Below, in pieces: positions 8,593 through 17,785 of a DNA stretch of 35,669 nt; within the stretch, counting starts at the first letter, position 1, and each line of letters starts with the position of its first letter. The stretch comes from OCS155 cluster bacterium AG-349-E07 (GTDB lineage: Bacteria; Actinomycetota; Acidimicrobiia; Actinomarinales; Actinomarinaceae): the NCBI GenBank assembly GCA_003281085.1, contig QCCZ01000007.1:1-35669 (forward strand), in the 5' to 3' direction. Under the pieces are notes generated by a model, which was not told where the DNA came from, did no database searches, and saw only the letters and a list, made by a program, of their open reading frames with translations. The translations under genes and the position numbers were made by a program.

Positions 8593-8949
8593 GTGTCAAA
8601 TTTAAAGAAACAAAATATTCAGGAATCATATTTCTTAGACACTTTGTTAGACATCATTTATTCGCAAAAGCTTCAAGATATTATTATTTACAAAGGCAAT
8701 AATTCTTTGGCATATAAAAATATTATTATCTCAACCGCAAATTCAAATACTCAAATGAATGGTGTAGTAAAAAAAATAACAGATATCTTAAAAGATAAAT
8801 CATCATTTAATGTTGAGGGCAAAGATTCTTCATGGGTGTTAGTTGAAGTAAAAGATGTTTTAATTCATATTTTTAACAATGATTCAAGAGAGTTCTATAA
8901 TCTTGAAGATATATACTTTGATTGTGAATTAATTTATCAGTATGAATAA
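8593..8949 (+). CDS. rsfS: Ribosomal silencing factor RsfS
   Basis: Binds ribosomal protein uL14 and blocks 30S-50S joining when nutrients are scarce. The 118 residues match the RsfS/DUF143 family: a start region with helix and strand (LDIIYSQKLQDIIIY), then the signature G-x-x-x-S-x-W-V-L-V-E-V-x-D-V-x-I-H-I-F with R-E-F-Y-x-L-E-D-I-Y. The start is GTG with no Shine-Dalgarno. An extended -10 element ends nine bases before it, pointing to a leaderless transcript. tRNA-Ala follows 11 bases after the stop and may be on the same transcript. Confidence 0.93.
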   Translation: MSNLKKQNIQESYFLDTLLDIIYSQKLQDIIIYKGNNSLAYKNIIISTANSNTQMNGVVKKITDILKDKSSFNVEGKDSSWVLVEVKDVLIHIFNNDSREFYNLEDIYFDCELIYQYE

Positions 8950-8960
8950 TCTTAAGTTAC

Positions 8961-9033
8961 GGGGCTGTAGCTCAGTTGGCAGAGCACTTGCATGGCATGC
9001 AAGGGGTCAGGGGTTCAAATCCCCTCAGCTCCA
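8961..9033 (+). tRNA. tRNA-Ala(GGC)
   Basis: Complete 73-base cloverleaf. The acceptor stem GGGGCTG pairs with CAGCTCC, the D arm has AGCTCAGTTGGCAGAGC, the anticodon stem CTTGC/GCAAG closes a 7-base loop ATGGCAT with anticodon GGC, and the T arm is GGGGTTCAAATCCCC (5-bp stem with the standard 7-base loop). The discriminator is A. The 3' CCA is not encoded (A-C-T follows), so a CCA-adding enzyme is needed. A flippase gene starts 9 bases after it. Confidence 0.97.
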
Positions 9034-9042
9034 CTTTTAATT

Positions 9043-10248
9043 ATGAAAAAATTTCTTAACGAGACTAAAGAATTACTTCTTTCACAGGGCTTAGTTGCTA
9101 TTCTTGCAATAATTCAAGTTAGGGTTGTTGCTAGTAATTTGGGTCCAGAAATTTATGGAAATATTGGAGTATATTTAGGGTTTGTTGGAATTAGTTTCAG
9201 ATTATTAAGTTCAAGAAATTCAGATTTAGTTTTACTAAATTTTAATGAAACAAATAAAAACTTTCTTAATAGTGCCATAAAATTTGAGATTTTACTTGGC
9301 AGCTTTTCTTTATTTTTTGTTTTGAGTATTTTTTATTTGTACTATCAATATATACCAACATATCTTTGGTTATATTTTCTATCTAGAATTCTTTTAAATG
9401 TCCTTGAAGTTTTTAAAGGCATTTATACACATTTGGGTAATATGAAAATGTATTCTTTAATAGAATCTTCGTCAAACACACTGAGGTTTATTCTTGTAGT
9501 ATCATTTATTTTGAATCAGCCAACAATTGAAAGCTTTTTTTATGCTCTTGGTATTCATCAATTAATCGTGAGTTCAACTGTTTTAATAGTTCTTTTAAAA
9601 AATAATATCTCTATAGGTGAGCAAATTTCATTTATAGAATATGTTAAATTATGTAAAAAAAATTTTTACAAAATTAGAACGGATCAGGCTGTTGGATTGA
9701 TTCCTACTCACTTGGATGTTGTTATTATTGGTTATTTTGCTAATTATTATTCAGCAGGAATATATCGAATTGCCAAAAAATTAGTAGAACCAGTTAACTC
9801 AATAATTGTTGCTTTTTCTCCATGGATTTTAAACAAAATTAATGATGAAAAAAAATACAATTTTAAAAATTTAACTACAAATATTTTGATGCCAACATCT
9901 GTGGCAATCGTTTCTAGCTACTTTTTTTTTGGTAAAAAACTTATTGAAATTATCGCAGGAAATGAATTTGAAAACTCTTACATCCCTATGCTAATTTTAC
10001 TTGTTGGATATATGTCTTATTATTTAACATTTTGGACAAGACACTTTTTATTGCTAAATAATTTAATTTTGAAACATACAATGGGAAGAATTGTAAACCT
10101 TATTATTTTTATGATTACATCACCCTTCTTGATATCAAATTATGGATATAATGGCATAGCATTGGCTATAAGTTTGAGTATTTTGATTCAAAAAAGTTAT
10201 GAATTGTTTGTTTATTTCACAAATAAAAATATAGAAAATAATATCTAA
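9043..10248 (+). CDS. Polysaccharide flippase (Wzx/MurJ-MATE superfamily)
   Basis: Integral membrane protein of 401 residues with about 12 hydrophobic segments across its whole length and short charged loops, as in oligosaccharide flippases. Such proteins move undecaprenyl-diphosphate-linked sugar units to the outer face of the membrane. The N-terminal helix motif (LLSQGLVAILAIIQVRVVASNLGPEIYGNIGV) resembles the Wzx family start, where a transport-related Arg lies in TM1. The start is ATG 9043; an upstream in-frame ATG at 8992 lies inside tRNA-Ala and would translate its 3' half, so it is rejected. The downstream neighbour is a polymerase candidate, supporting a Wzx/Wzy pathway. The substrate is unknown. 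Confidence 0.82.
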   Translation: MKKFLNETKELLLSQGLVAILAIIQVRVVASNLGPEIYGNIGVYLGFVGISFRLLSSRNSDLVLLNFNETNKNFLNSAIKFEILLGSFSLFFVLSIFYLYYQYIPTYLWLYFLSRILLNVLEVFKGIYTHLGNMKMYSLIESSSNTLRFILVVSFILNQPTIESFFYALGIHQLIVSSTVLIVLLKNNISIGEQISFIEYVKLCKKNFYKIRTDQAVGLIPTHLDVVIIGYFANYYSAGIYRIAKKLVEPVNSIIVAFSPWILNKINDEKKYNFKNLTTNILMPTSVAIVSSYFFFGKKLIEIIAGNEFENSYIPMLILLVGYMSYYLTFWTRHFLLLNNLILKHTMGRIVNLIIFMITSPFLISNYGYNGIALAISLSILIQKSYELFVYFTNKNIENNI

Positions 10249-10282
10249 AAATATATAAATTCATTAGTTAGAGTTAAATGTA

Positions 10283-11620
10283 ATGATTAAAAATTTGATT
10301 AGAGATGAAAAGGTTATAGAAATTTCATTTTTCTTGTCATTAATTCTGGTCTTCCTTGACTCCTATGAGTTTATGAAATTTCCACTAACATGGATTGGAA
10401 ATTTTATGATAGTTGCAATTTGTATTTTTATTTTTTATAAAGAAAAAATGCAAATTTCATCTTTGGTTCTACTAATAATTTTTATCACTTTAATACCTAC
10501 AATATTTAATTTATTTACATTTGATTTCTTATCTAGTGAGATAGTTTATACCATTACGAGAGTCGCAAGCTATCTTGGATTTGTAATCACCTTTTTTGTT
10601 ATTTCGCAATCAAAGTTTAAAAAAATTATTTTTAAAAATATGATCAAAGCTTTCTATTTAATAATTGCATTGTCAATTTATACTTATTTTGCTCAGTTAT
10701 TTAATTTTTATGAACCAATAAGAAATAGACCTGGAACTGGAATACTAGGTTTTGATAATCAAACTAACTTCTGGCCATCAAGTAGTCATAGAATGATAGG
10801 TACATTTAGAGAACCAGTATTTTTAGTATCAATCTTATTTCCATTTTTTTTAGTAATTCACTACAAATCCATCAATAAAACAATTTTTTATGCTTTATCA
10901 GCTATTTTATTTGGCTTGACTAAGAGCGAACTTTCATTAATTCTTATAGCTACTTTTATATTTTTAGAAATTATCTTAATGAAAAAACTTAATTCAAAAG
11001 TAATTATTTTTATTTCTGTTTTTTTAATATGTTTCTTTATACCTATAAATGAATGCAATATAAGCCCAGAGAACTATGAGTGTCCACAAAATGATGATAT
11101 TCAAACTAGTAATAACTTGAATGTCGAAGAAATAGAGTATCAGCAATCAAGTCCGGAGGATTTTGAATTTCAAAACAGGGAAAGATTAGACAGTGTCAAA
11201 TTTTTTACAAATTTCATTAGTAACAATTCAGGATATGGCTTTCAATCAGCTAATCAAATATACACGAATTACTTAGCAAAAGAGGTCAAAAATGAAATGT
11301 ATTTAACTAATAGGACTTTGCCAAAATACTTAAGTGTAAGATACTTATCAGAATCCTTTGGTACAGGAAGATATTTTCTAACCTATGAAAATATCAATTT
11401 GCAGAACAATTTTATGTTTAACTTATATTCAATTGGCATGATATATTTCGTATTATTATTTTGTGTTATTTTATTTTCTTTACTAAATAATTTCCATAAT
11501 GGATTAAAAATTTCATTCATTTTATTTTCGGTTGCAATAGCTTCAATTGAAGATTTGCTACCTATTTATGGCTTATACTTAAGCCTTTTGTTTACAATGG
11601 AGCAAAATGAAGATAAATAA
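10283..11620 (+). CDS. Wzy/O-antigen-polymerase-like membrane protein
   Basis: Membrane protein of 445 residues. About eight N-terminal hydrophobic segments (to roughly residue 255) are followed by an external loop of about 120 residues and then two C-terminal segments (about 380-440). This topology is like Wzy polymerases, with TFREPVFLVSILFPF and a loop-to-TM junction NNFMFNLYSIGMIYF similar to the HNxxL-x-x-x-x-x-G motif of that group. Two cysteines (258 and 267, in ECNISPENYECPQN) open the external loop. The gene follows the flippase by 34 bases and overlaps serC by 14. No catalytic residue can be named; the call rests on topology and neighbours. Confidence 0.65.
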   Translation: MIKNLIRDEKVIEISFFLSLILVFLDSYEFMKFPLTWIGNFMIVAICIFIFYKEKMQISSLVLLIIFITLIPTIFNLFTFDFLSSEIVYTITRVASYLGFVITFFVISQSKFKKIIFKNMIKAFYLIIALSIYTYFAQLFNFYEPIRNRPGTGILGFDNQTNFWPSSSHRMIGTFREPVFLVSILFPFFLVIHYKSINKTIFYALSAILFGLTKSELSLILIATFIFLEIILMKKLNSKVIIFISVFLICFFIPINECNISPENYECPQNDDIQTSNNLNVEEIEYQQSSPEDFEFQNRERLDSVKFFTNFISNNSGYGFQSANQIYTNYLAKEVKNEMYLTNRTLPKYLSVRYLSESFGTGRYFLTYENINLQNNFMFNLYSIGMIYFVLLFCVILFSLLNNFHNGLKISFILFSVAIASIEDLLPIYGLYLSLLFTMEQNEDK

Positions 11621-12680
11621 TTTTTCTGCTGGACCTTCAAAAATACCACAAATAGTTCTTGATCAAATAGCAAAAGATATTATTGATTATCAAGATTTAG
11701 GATATTCAGTCTTGGAACTATCTCACAGAAGTACAATATTTGAAAAAATATTGAGACAAACAAAAGCAAAATTAATACAAATTTTAGATATTCCAGAAAA
11801 TTTTGAAATAATTTTCTTACAAGGTGGTGCAACTTTTCAAAATACTTTTATTCCTGCAAATAAACCAAGTTTATTAGACAACATTTCGTTTTTGATATCA
11901 GGAACTTGGGGAAAGAAAACTCATGAAGATTTTCAAAAATACTATGGAAAAAAAATTGAAAAATTTGATATACCTAATGGAAAGCATGGAATGAATCAAC
12001 TAATTAGTGCTGTAAAACGTAATCAATCTGAGTATATTTATTTAACTTCTAATGAAACTATTGAAGGAATACAAATAAAAAATACCCAACTGTTCACAGA
12101 AAAAAAATTAATTATTGATATGTCTTCTGATTTTTGTTCGTATCATTTTGATTGGCACAATATATCTTTTCTTTATGCAGGAGCTCAAAAAAATTTGGGT
12201 ATACCTGGAGTTACAGTTTGTATTTTTGATACAGACTTTGGTGAAGAGAATAATCTAACAAGTTATCTAAATATTCAGAATCATATCGATAAAAAATCAG
12301 CATTCAACACACCTCCAACATTTTCAATTTATGTAATGTTAAAAATGTTGAATTGGATAGAAAGCAATGGAGGGCTAAAAGAGCTTGAATCGAGAAACAT
12401 TTCAAAAGCAAAAAAAATATATAGTTTTTTGGAAGACAAAGAAAGCAAGCTTACTTTATTAGCTCCAAAACTCTGGAGAAGTAATGCAAATATCGTTTTT
12501 GACTTTAAAGGTAAAAACTTGACTGAACTCTTTCTACAGGAGAGTATAGAAAATGGGTTTATAGGTTTAAATGGTCATAGAAGCGTTGGCGGCGTGAGAG
12601 TTAGTAATTATAATAGTGTAACTGAAGAGATGGTTTCAGATTTCTTACTCTTCCTTGAAAAATTTATTTCGAGTAATTAA
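11607..12680 (+). CDS. serC: Phosphoserine aminotransferase
   Basis: PLP enzyme converting 3-phosphohydroxypyruvate and glutamate to O-phosphoserine. It also acts in vitamin B6 synthesis in some bacteria. The start INNFSAGPSKIP and LSHRSTIFEKI are SerC signatures, and FLQGGATFQN is the cofactor phosphate loop. The Schiff-base lysine is Lys195 in YAGAQKNLG (E. coli Lys198). The C-terminal GHRSVGGVRVSNYN is the substrate-binding arginine region. At 357 residues it is full length. It overlaps the polymerase-like gene by 14 bases. Its place inside a polysaccharide island, without serA or serB, is unusual. It is followed after 8 bases by a SerK/DUF1015-like gene. Confidence 0.95.
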   Translation: MKINNFSAGPSKIPQIVLDQIAKDIIDYQDLGYSVLELSHRSTIFEKILRQTKAKLIQILDIPENFEIIFLQGGATFQNTFIPANKPSLLDNISFLISGTWGKKTHEDFQKYYGKKIEKFDIPNGKHGMNQLISAVKRNQSEYIYLTSNETIEGIQIKNTQLFTEKKLIIDMSSDFCSYHFDWHNISFLYAGAQKNLGIPGVTVCIFDTDFGEENNLTSYLNIQNHIDKKSAFNTPPTFSIYVMLKMLNWIESNGGLKELESRNISKAKKIYSFLEDKESKLTLLAPKLWRSNANIVFDFKGKNLTELFLQESIENGFIGLNGHRSVGGVRVSNYNSVTEEMVSDFLLFLEKFISSN

Positions 12681-12688
12681 GAGCATCA

Positions 12689-13333
12689 ATGGAAATAAAT
12701 AACTTTACAAAATTAAATTTAATTAATCCAAACGTGACTGCTTTTACAACAAAATTAAATATTTTAAAAAATAGTGAAATAATTTATCCACATGAAGAAA
12801 CTGTTGATGATAATCGTATTACAAATTCAATAATTAAGAATTCTGTGATTGTGCTGGGGGTTATTTTTGAATCTTTTCATGATGACCTTGTTATCAAAGA
12901 TGAGATATTTATTTTGGATGGACATCATAGATATCAATATATAAAAAATAATTCAATAGATGATTTATTTGAAGTTGTACTCGTAAGTATGAATGACATA
13001 AAAATTGAGTCCCATAATTCCGAACTGTTGATTGATGATGATATTTTTATAAATAAAATTTTGTCTGAAAAAGGCTTTTCTGAAACAGTAAAAAGTAAGT
13101 ACTTTATAACTTTAAATAATAAGCAATACTTTTCAGAAAATATTTTAGATATTAATGCGCTATATTTTTACAAAAAACAACTTTTAAAAGAATTTGTTAT
13201 TTTACCAATAAAAAACGATCAAGAAACAGATAAATCATTAGTCAAATTCACTCCAATCACTAAAAGTAATTTTCATAAAAATTATGTTTTTCCATATAAA
13301 TCTACATGGATTACACCGAGGTTTGATGTATGA
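12689..13333 (+). CDS. ParB-fold protein, SerK (free serine kinase)/DUF1015-like
   Basis: The 214-residue protein has the ParB/Srx-type signature LDGHHRYQYIK (Asp77-Gly-His79-His80-Arg81) and an earlier PHEET (35-36 being His-Glu), which together resemble the archaeal ADP-dependent free serine kinase SerK and staphylococcal SbnI. The C-terminus FPYKSTWITPRFD resembles the closing P-x-KST-x-x-x-P motif of the DUF1015 family, which often neighbours serC. SerK interconverts L-serine and O-phosphoserine, so the pairing with serC (8-base gap) makes metabolic sense. At about half the length of standard DUF1015 proteins, it is a compact form. It overlaps the next glycosyltransferase by four bases. 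Enzyme activity is inferred only. Confidence 0.55.
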   Translation: MEINNFTKLNLINPNVTAFTTKLNILKNSEIIYPHEETVDDNRITNSIIKNSVIVLGVIFESFHDDLVIKDEIFILDGHHRYQYIKNNSIDDLFEVVLVSMNDIKIESHNSELLIDDDIFINKILSEKGFSETVKSKYFITLNNKQYFSENILDINALYFYKKQLLKEFVILPIKNDQETDKSLVKFTPITKSNFHKNYVFPYKSTWITPRFDV

Positions 13334-14436
13334 AAATTTGCCATGTAATAAATGATTTATCTAGGGGTGGAGCAGAATCACACCTTTTTACTCTGGTTAA
13401 ATTACAAATCGAAAAAGGTAACGATGTATCCCTATTATTACTTGGCAAAGATCAATCAGATTTTACATCATTAGAAGAGGATTTCGTCTCTTTAAATGTC
13501 AAGATAATGAGATTTAAAGGTCCAAAAAAACTTCAAGGTATCAATCCATGGTCAGTTATTCAAGGAATAAATTATTTTAAAAATCATGATTTTGATATTG
13601 TTCACACACATTCTCCTAGAAGTGACTTTTTAGTGTATTTGTGCAGTTTATCTTTATCAAAATCTATTAAAAGAATTGTTACTATTCATGGAAAATATGG
13701 AACATATCTACAAGGAAATTATTTTATTGATTTATTAAGAAAAATTTTTGTTAAACAGCAATCAAAAATATGGAAAACAGCAGCTAATGTTATCGTTATT
13801 TCTGAAAGTATAAAAGATTGGCTAAAACACCTCAATCCATCATTAAATCCAATAGTAATTCCTTACGGAATTGAAGTTCCACAAATGACTAATGACGATA
13901 AATCCAAAACCTTTACATTGGGGTACTTAGGAAAACTAAATAAAAATAAAGGAATCGAGGACTTAATTGATGTTTATGAAACGCTTCTCCAGAAAGAAAA
14001 TTTCAATAAATTAGAACCCAATCTTTTAATTGGTGGGGTAGGTTCAGAAAATTACATAAGAAGTATAAATGAAAGAATTAGTAATAAAAATATTCAATTT
14101 CTAGGTTATGTAGAAGATAGGCACAGTTTCTTTAATTCAATTAAAGTTTTTATATTTCCTTCTTACTCTGAAGGTCTTGGGCTAGTTTTGTTGGAAGCCA
14201 TGTCTCATGGAGTTTTATGTATAACAAGAGACGTTTCTCCAATGAATTCAATAATTAATAATGGAGAAAATGGTTTCTTGTTTAAAGACAATAATGAACT
14301 AATGGAGATAATTGAAAAAGCATTAAAATTGAATTCATTAGAAAAAGATAAGATGGTTAAATCTGCAATTGAGAAAATTGAAAAATCCTACAGTATAATG
14401 CAAATGTATTTGAGTATAGACAAAGCTTATAATTGA
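13330..14436 (+). CDS. GT4-family glycosyltransferase
   Basis: Cytoplasmic or membrane-associated glycosyltransferase of the GT-B fold (368 residues). The N-terminal domain begins with the acceptor-side motif [15 protein letters not shown]. The linker VIPYGIEV leads into the C-terminal nucleotide-sugar domain with [17 protein letters not shown] and the E-x7-E motif at Glu281 and Glu289 ([12 protein letters not shown]). All are typical of GT4 retaining enzymes. It overlaps the SerK-like gene by ATGA and ends the island before leuS, whose start overlaps its stop. The donor and acceptor sugars cannot be told. Confidence 0.88.
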   Translation: MKICHVINDLSRGGAESHLFTLVKLQIEKGNDVSLLLLGKDQSDFTSLEEDFVSLNVKIMRFKGPKKLQGINPWSVIQGINYFKNHDFDIVHTHSPRSDFLVYLCSLSLSKSIKRIVTIHGKYGTYLQGNYFIDLLRKIFVKQQSKIWKTAANVIVISESIKDWLKHLNPSLNPIVIPYGIEVPQMTNDDKSKTFTLGYLGKLNKNKGIEDLIDVYETLLQKENFNKLEPNLLIGGVGSENYIRSINERISNKNIQFLGYVEDRHSFFNSIKVFIFPSYSEGLGLVLLEAMSHGVLCITRDVSPMNSIINNGENGFLFKDNNELMEIIEKALKLNSLEKDKMVKSAIEKIEKSYSIMQMYLSIDKAYN

Positions 14437-16865
14437 TGATCATGGATTATAAACATAGTGAAATTGAAAAAAAATGGCAAGAACATTGGAGAGATATCAA
14501 ACTCGCTAATTGTGATGTCTCACTAGAAAAAAATAATTTTTATAATTTATGCATGTACCCATATCCATCGGGAGATTTACATATGGGACACATTAGAAAT
14601 TACACAATTGGAGATGTAATTACTCGATATAAACAAAAAAAGGGATTCAATGTATTGTCTCCAATGGGCTGGGATTCATTTGGTCTGCCAGCTGAAAATG
14701 CAGCTATTAAAACAGGAATTCATCCAAAAAAGTTCACTGAAGACAGGATTAATAACATGAAAGATCAAATACAACGATTAGGGTCTCTTTATGATTGGGA
14801 CAAAGAAGTTGCAGCTCATGATAAAAATTATTATAAATGGACTCAATATCTTTTTATACAATTATTTAATAATGATTTGGCATACAAAGAGGACGCTCCT
14901 GTAAATTGGTGCACATCATGCAACACAGTATTAGCAAACGAGCAAGTTATTGAAGGCGACTGTGAAAGATGTGATTCGGAAGTTATAAAGAAAAACCTTA
15001 ACCAATGGTTCCTTAAAATATCAAACTATTCAGAAGAGTTATTAAACGGGCTTGATGAAATTGGTGATTGGCCTGAAAATGTTAAATCAATGCAGGAAAA
15101 CTGGATTGGTAAATCTTCTGGAGTTCAATTTAATTTAAAAATTGATGAAACTGAACTTGATTTTGATGTGTTTACAACTAGACCAGATACATTGTTTGGG
15201 ATGACTTTTGCAGTTATATCACCTGAGCATGATTTAATGAATGAAATTTTGTCAATATCATCAAATTCTAAAAAAATTAAAAAGTATATAGATACGGCTA
15301 AATCAAAGTCTGAATTTGAGAGAATGTCCATTACAAAAGAAAAAACTGGGGTTGATACGGGGTTAAAAGTATTAAATCCAATAAATAACAAAAAAGTACC
15401 TTTATGGGTTGCAGATTATGTATTAATTAATTATGGAACAGGTGCAATTATGGCTGTACCAGGTCATGATGAAAGAGACTATGAGTTTGCTAAAAAATAT
15501 AATCTTGAAATTGTTCAAGTCATAATTGATAAAGATCACAGCATTGACATTAAGGAAAAACCATATATTGAAAATGGAGTATTGATTAATTCTGGTGATT
15601 ATGATGGATTAAAATCTCATACTGATGGCTCAGAATCTATACTTGAATATTTATCTGAGCAAAATCTTGGAGAAAAAAAAGTAACTTATAGACTGCGAGA
15701 TTGGCTTATAAGTCGTCAAAGATACTGGGGGTGTCCAATTCCCTTAATTAATTGTTCTAAATGTGGATTAGTTCCCGAAAGTATAGAAAATTTACCAGTC
15801 TTATTACCTGAAATTGATGATTATAAAAACTCAGAGGATTCTCCTTTGGCAAAAAGTGAGGATTTTGTTTTAACCAAATGTCCTAATTGTGATTCTGAAG
15901 GTAAAAGAGAAACTGACACAATGGACACTTTTGTTGATTCATCATGGTATTTTTTGAGATATTTAGACTCTCAAAATGAAGAATCTCCATTCGATGAAAA
16001 GATAATAAACTCATGGTTGCCAATTGATCAATATATCGGTGGTGTAGAGCATGCAATTTTGCATCTTTTATATTCAAGATTTTTTGTTAAAGCATTAAGA
16101 GATATAAATTTAATTGATGTAGATGAACCATTTCATAATTTATTTAGTCAAGGAATGATTAATTTTGGAGGTTCTAAAATGTCAAAGTCTAAAGGAAACA
16201 TAGTTGATCCCGAGGCTTATTTTAAAACACACGGTGCTGATGCATTAAGATTATATATCCTATTTATGGCACCACCAAGTGATGGAGTAGAGTGGAATGA
16301 TGGGGGTATAGAAGGAACTAAACGATTCTTAAATAAATTTTGGGACAATATGACAAAATTTTCGAATTTAGAAAACAACAAAACTAATGATGAAGATAGT
16401 CTCGTAAGATCAATGAATCAAACTATCTTTAGCGTAACTAGACATCTTGAAAAATTTGAATTTAACACTGGTGTTTCAGATTTGATGAAGGCAAATAACG
16501 AAATTTCTTCTTATTTAAACAAAAATACAACCGTTTCTAAGGAGACTAAAGAACTCGTCTTTAGTTCAATGTGTAATCTTCTGTATCCTTTTTCTCCTCA
16601 CATATCTTCGGAAATATATGATTTATATTTGAACAAAGATATCTCTACTTTAGATTGGCCAACCTATGAAGAATCAAACTTAACTAACCCTACGTACGAG
16701 CTTGTTGTACAAATAAATGGTAAGAAAAAATTCACAAAAGTTGTAAATACTGGAACATCACAAGAAGATGCTGAAAAAATTTGTAAGGATGAATTTAATT
16801 TAGATGTTTCAGATTTTAATAAGGTAATTTTTGTTGAAGATAAGATCATAAATTTTATTGGCTGA
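14436..16865 (+). CDS. leuS: Leucyl-tRNA synthetase
   Basis: Charges tRNA-Leu with leucine and edits mischarged products. The class I HIGH motif appears as HMGH in [13 protein letters not shown], and the KMSKS loop is at residues 581-585. The CP1 editing domain contains [12 protein letters not shown] and [16 protein letters not shown], with the family's editing Asp. Cysteine pairs CTSC/CERC and CSKC/CPNC form zinc knuckles. 809 residues is slightly short of the usual 850-870. ATG 14436 overlaps the preceding stop by one base (TGATG); TTG 14433 and ATG 14442 are in-frame alternatives, and the 14442 start ([12 protein letters not shown]) would match family starts equally well. Confidence 0.97.
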   Translation: MIMDYKHSEIEKKWQEHWRDIKLANCDVSLEKNNFYNLCMYPYPSGDLHMGHIRNYTIGDVITRYKQKKGFNVLSPMGWDSFGLPAENAAIKTGIHPKKFTEDRINNMKDQIQRLGSLYDWDKEVAAHDKNYYKWTQYLFIQLFNNDLAYKEDAPVNWCTSCNTVLANEQVIEGDCERCDSEVIKKNLNQWFLKISNYSEELLNGLDEIGDWPENVKSMQENWIGKSSGVQFNLKIDETELDFDVFTTRPDTLFGMTFAVISPEHDLMNEILSISSNSKKIKKYIDTAKSKSEFERMSITKEKTGVDTGLKVLNPINNKKVPLWVADYVLINYGTGAIMAVPGHDERDYEFAKKYNLEIVQVIIDKDHSIDIKEKPYIENGVLINSGDYDGLKSHTDGSESILEYLSEQNLGEKKVTYRLRDWLISRQRYWGCPIPLINCSKCGLVPESIENLPVLLPEIDDYKNSEDSPLAKSEDFVLTKCPNCDSEGKRETDTMDTFVDSSWYFLRYLDSQNEESPFDEKIINSWLPIDQYIGGVEHAILHLLYSRFFVKALRDINLIDVDEPFHNLFSQGMINFGGSKMSKSKGNIVDPEAYFKTHGADALRLYILFMAPPSDGVEWNDGGIEGTKRFLNKFWDNMTKFSNLENNKTNDEDSLVRSMNQTIFSVTRHLEKFEFNTGVSDLMKANNEISSYLNKNTTVSKETKELVFSSMCNLLYPFSPHISSEIYDLYLNKDISTLDWPTYEESNLTNPTYELVVQINGKKKFTKVVNTGTSQEDAEKICKDEFNLDVSDFNKVIFVEDKIINFIG

Positions 16866-17527
16866 TGACGTATATAGTAGTTACAGATAATTTAATAGAT
16901 AATCTAGATAATCTAGATATTGATGAATTCAAATATGAAAAAATAAAATCAAACGAATTCAGGTCCAATACAAATGTGAGTTTATTTTCAGATGATTTAT
17001 ATAAATTTGTAACTGATGAATTTTTTACATTTAATAACTTAGTAAAAATAAATTACGACTTTAGTTCAAAATATATATTTCAAGTTAAAAAATCTAATTT
17101 AAGTAAATTCCAAGATATTAAATCATTACAAATCATTCATAATTCAAAAAATGTTGTTGAATTTTTTCCATGGGATCTTTCTAATACAATTTTTGATAAT
17201 AGGAAAAAAATAGATAAAAGATTACTTTCGTTTTTCACAGAGACAGAGTCAAATTTTAGAATGTTTTTAAACTTTTTCTCTAAAGAGATTTTCAGATTAA
17301 AACTTCTGACATCAGCTGATAAAAGAGATGTTTTAGAGGTTTTAAAAGAGAAAGAAGATTATAAATATAAAAAAGCTCAAACCTTTCTTAAGAAAACTAG
17401 TTCTGATAACATTGACGATTCAATTAAATATATTTATAAAATTGAAAAAAAATTGGTTGAATCAACTTATAATCAAGAAAATTCTAAAAGATTTATTATT
17501 GCGATGAAGCAAAAACTACAGACTTGA
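16865..17527 (+). CDS. holA: Putative DNA polymerase III delta subunit, reduced and divergent
   Basis: Candidate for the clamp-loader delta subunit, which opens the sliding clamp. Only weak sequence support is visible: a mixed N-terminal part without Walker motifs (delta lacks a working P-loop anyway), then an all-helical C-terminal half (about 118-220) with a pattern like the delta domain III (LLSFFTETESNFRMFLNFF; later DDSIKYIYKIEKKLVEST). Position is the main argument: in Actinobacteria holA commonly precedes rpsT on the opposite strand, then lepA. At 220 residues it is about 100 short of usual. It is coupled to leuS by TGATG and overlaps rpsT by 12 bases tail to tail. Its first codons contain a 9-base tandem repeat (16898-16915). 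Confidence 0.5.
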   Translation: MTYIVVTDNLIDNLDNLDIDEFKYEKIKSNEFRSNTNVSLFSDDLYKFVTDEFFTFNNLVKINYDFSSKYIFQVKKSNLSKFQDIKSLQIIHNSKNVVEFFPWDLSNTIFDNRKKIDKRLLSFFTETESNFRMFLNFFSKEIFRLKLLTSADKRDVLEVLKEKEDYKYKKAQTFLKKTSSDNIDDSIKYIYKIEKKLVESTYNQENSKRFIIAMKQKLQT

Positions 17528-17746
17528 GATTCTAGATTTATTTCTATCTCTATAATTTTTAGAAATTACGCCTTTAGAGAACGCTACATCAAGTGATTTC
17601 AAAGCTTGATTCTTAGTTTCTGACGAAACATCACCATTTTCGATTGTTTTTAATGTAGTTTTTAACTCACTTTTAAGTGATTTATTACGAACATTTCTTT
17701 TCGAATCTTGTCGAATTCTCTTTTTTTGTGAATTAATATTTGCCAT
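17516..17746 (-). CDS. rpsT: 30S ribosomal protein S20 (bS20)
   Basis: Small-subunit ribosomal protein that binds the 5' and 3' domains of 16S rRNA. The 76-residue, lysine- and arginine-rich helical sequence starts MANINSQKKRIRQDSKRNVRNKSLKS and ends near KNYRDRNKSRIS, matching bS20 (usual length 85-90). A Shine-Dalgarno GAAAGG lies six bases before the ATG. It is transcribed away from lepA across a 39-base gap and its 3' end overlaps the holA-like gene by 12 bases. Confidence 0.95.
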   Translation of the reverse strand: MANINSQKKRIRQDSKRNVRNKSLKSELKTTLKTIENGDVSSETKNQALKSLDVAFSKGVISKNYRDRNKSRISSL

Positions 17747-17752
17747 GTAAAA

Positions 17753-17758
17753 CCTTTC
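17753..17758 (-). promoter_or_regulatory. Ribosome-binding site of rpsT
   Basis: GAAAGG on the minus strand, six bases ahead of the rpsT ATG. By contrast lepA, on the other side of the same 39-base gap, has no Shine-Dalgarno. Confidence 0.65.
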
Positions 17759-17760
17759 GG

Positions 17761-17771
17761 TATATAAGATA
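17761..17771. promoter_or_regulatory. Shared -10 region between rpsT and lepA
   Basis: The stretch TATATAAGATA reads TAAGAT or TATAAG towards lepA and TATCTT or TATATA towards rpsT. Both genes must be transcribed from this 39-base gap or from within each other, so a divergent promoter with common -10 bases is likely. Exact start points cannot be read from sequence. Confidence 0.4.
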
Positions 17772-17785
17772 TTAACTTAGTAAAT

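Noticed and set aside
8992-9042. In-frame ATG upstream of the flippase, adding 17 residues (MACKGSGVQIPSAPLLI)
   Set aside because: These codons lie in the 3' half of tRNA-Ala; the peptide is the usual false translation of a tRNA T arm. ATG 9043 follows the tRNA and gives a normal protein start.
12689-13333. ParB-fold protein as a plasmid or chromosome partition factor
   Set aside because: No DNA-binding domain, no parA neighbour and no parS-like sites; DGHHRY and the serC neighbour fit SerK/DUF1015 better.
16898-16915. Tandem GATAATCTA repeat as a regulatory or mobile-element signature
   Set aside because: Only two full copies inside the coding start of the holA-like gene, encoding Asn-Leu-Asp; simple codon slippage explains it.
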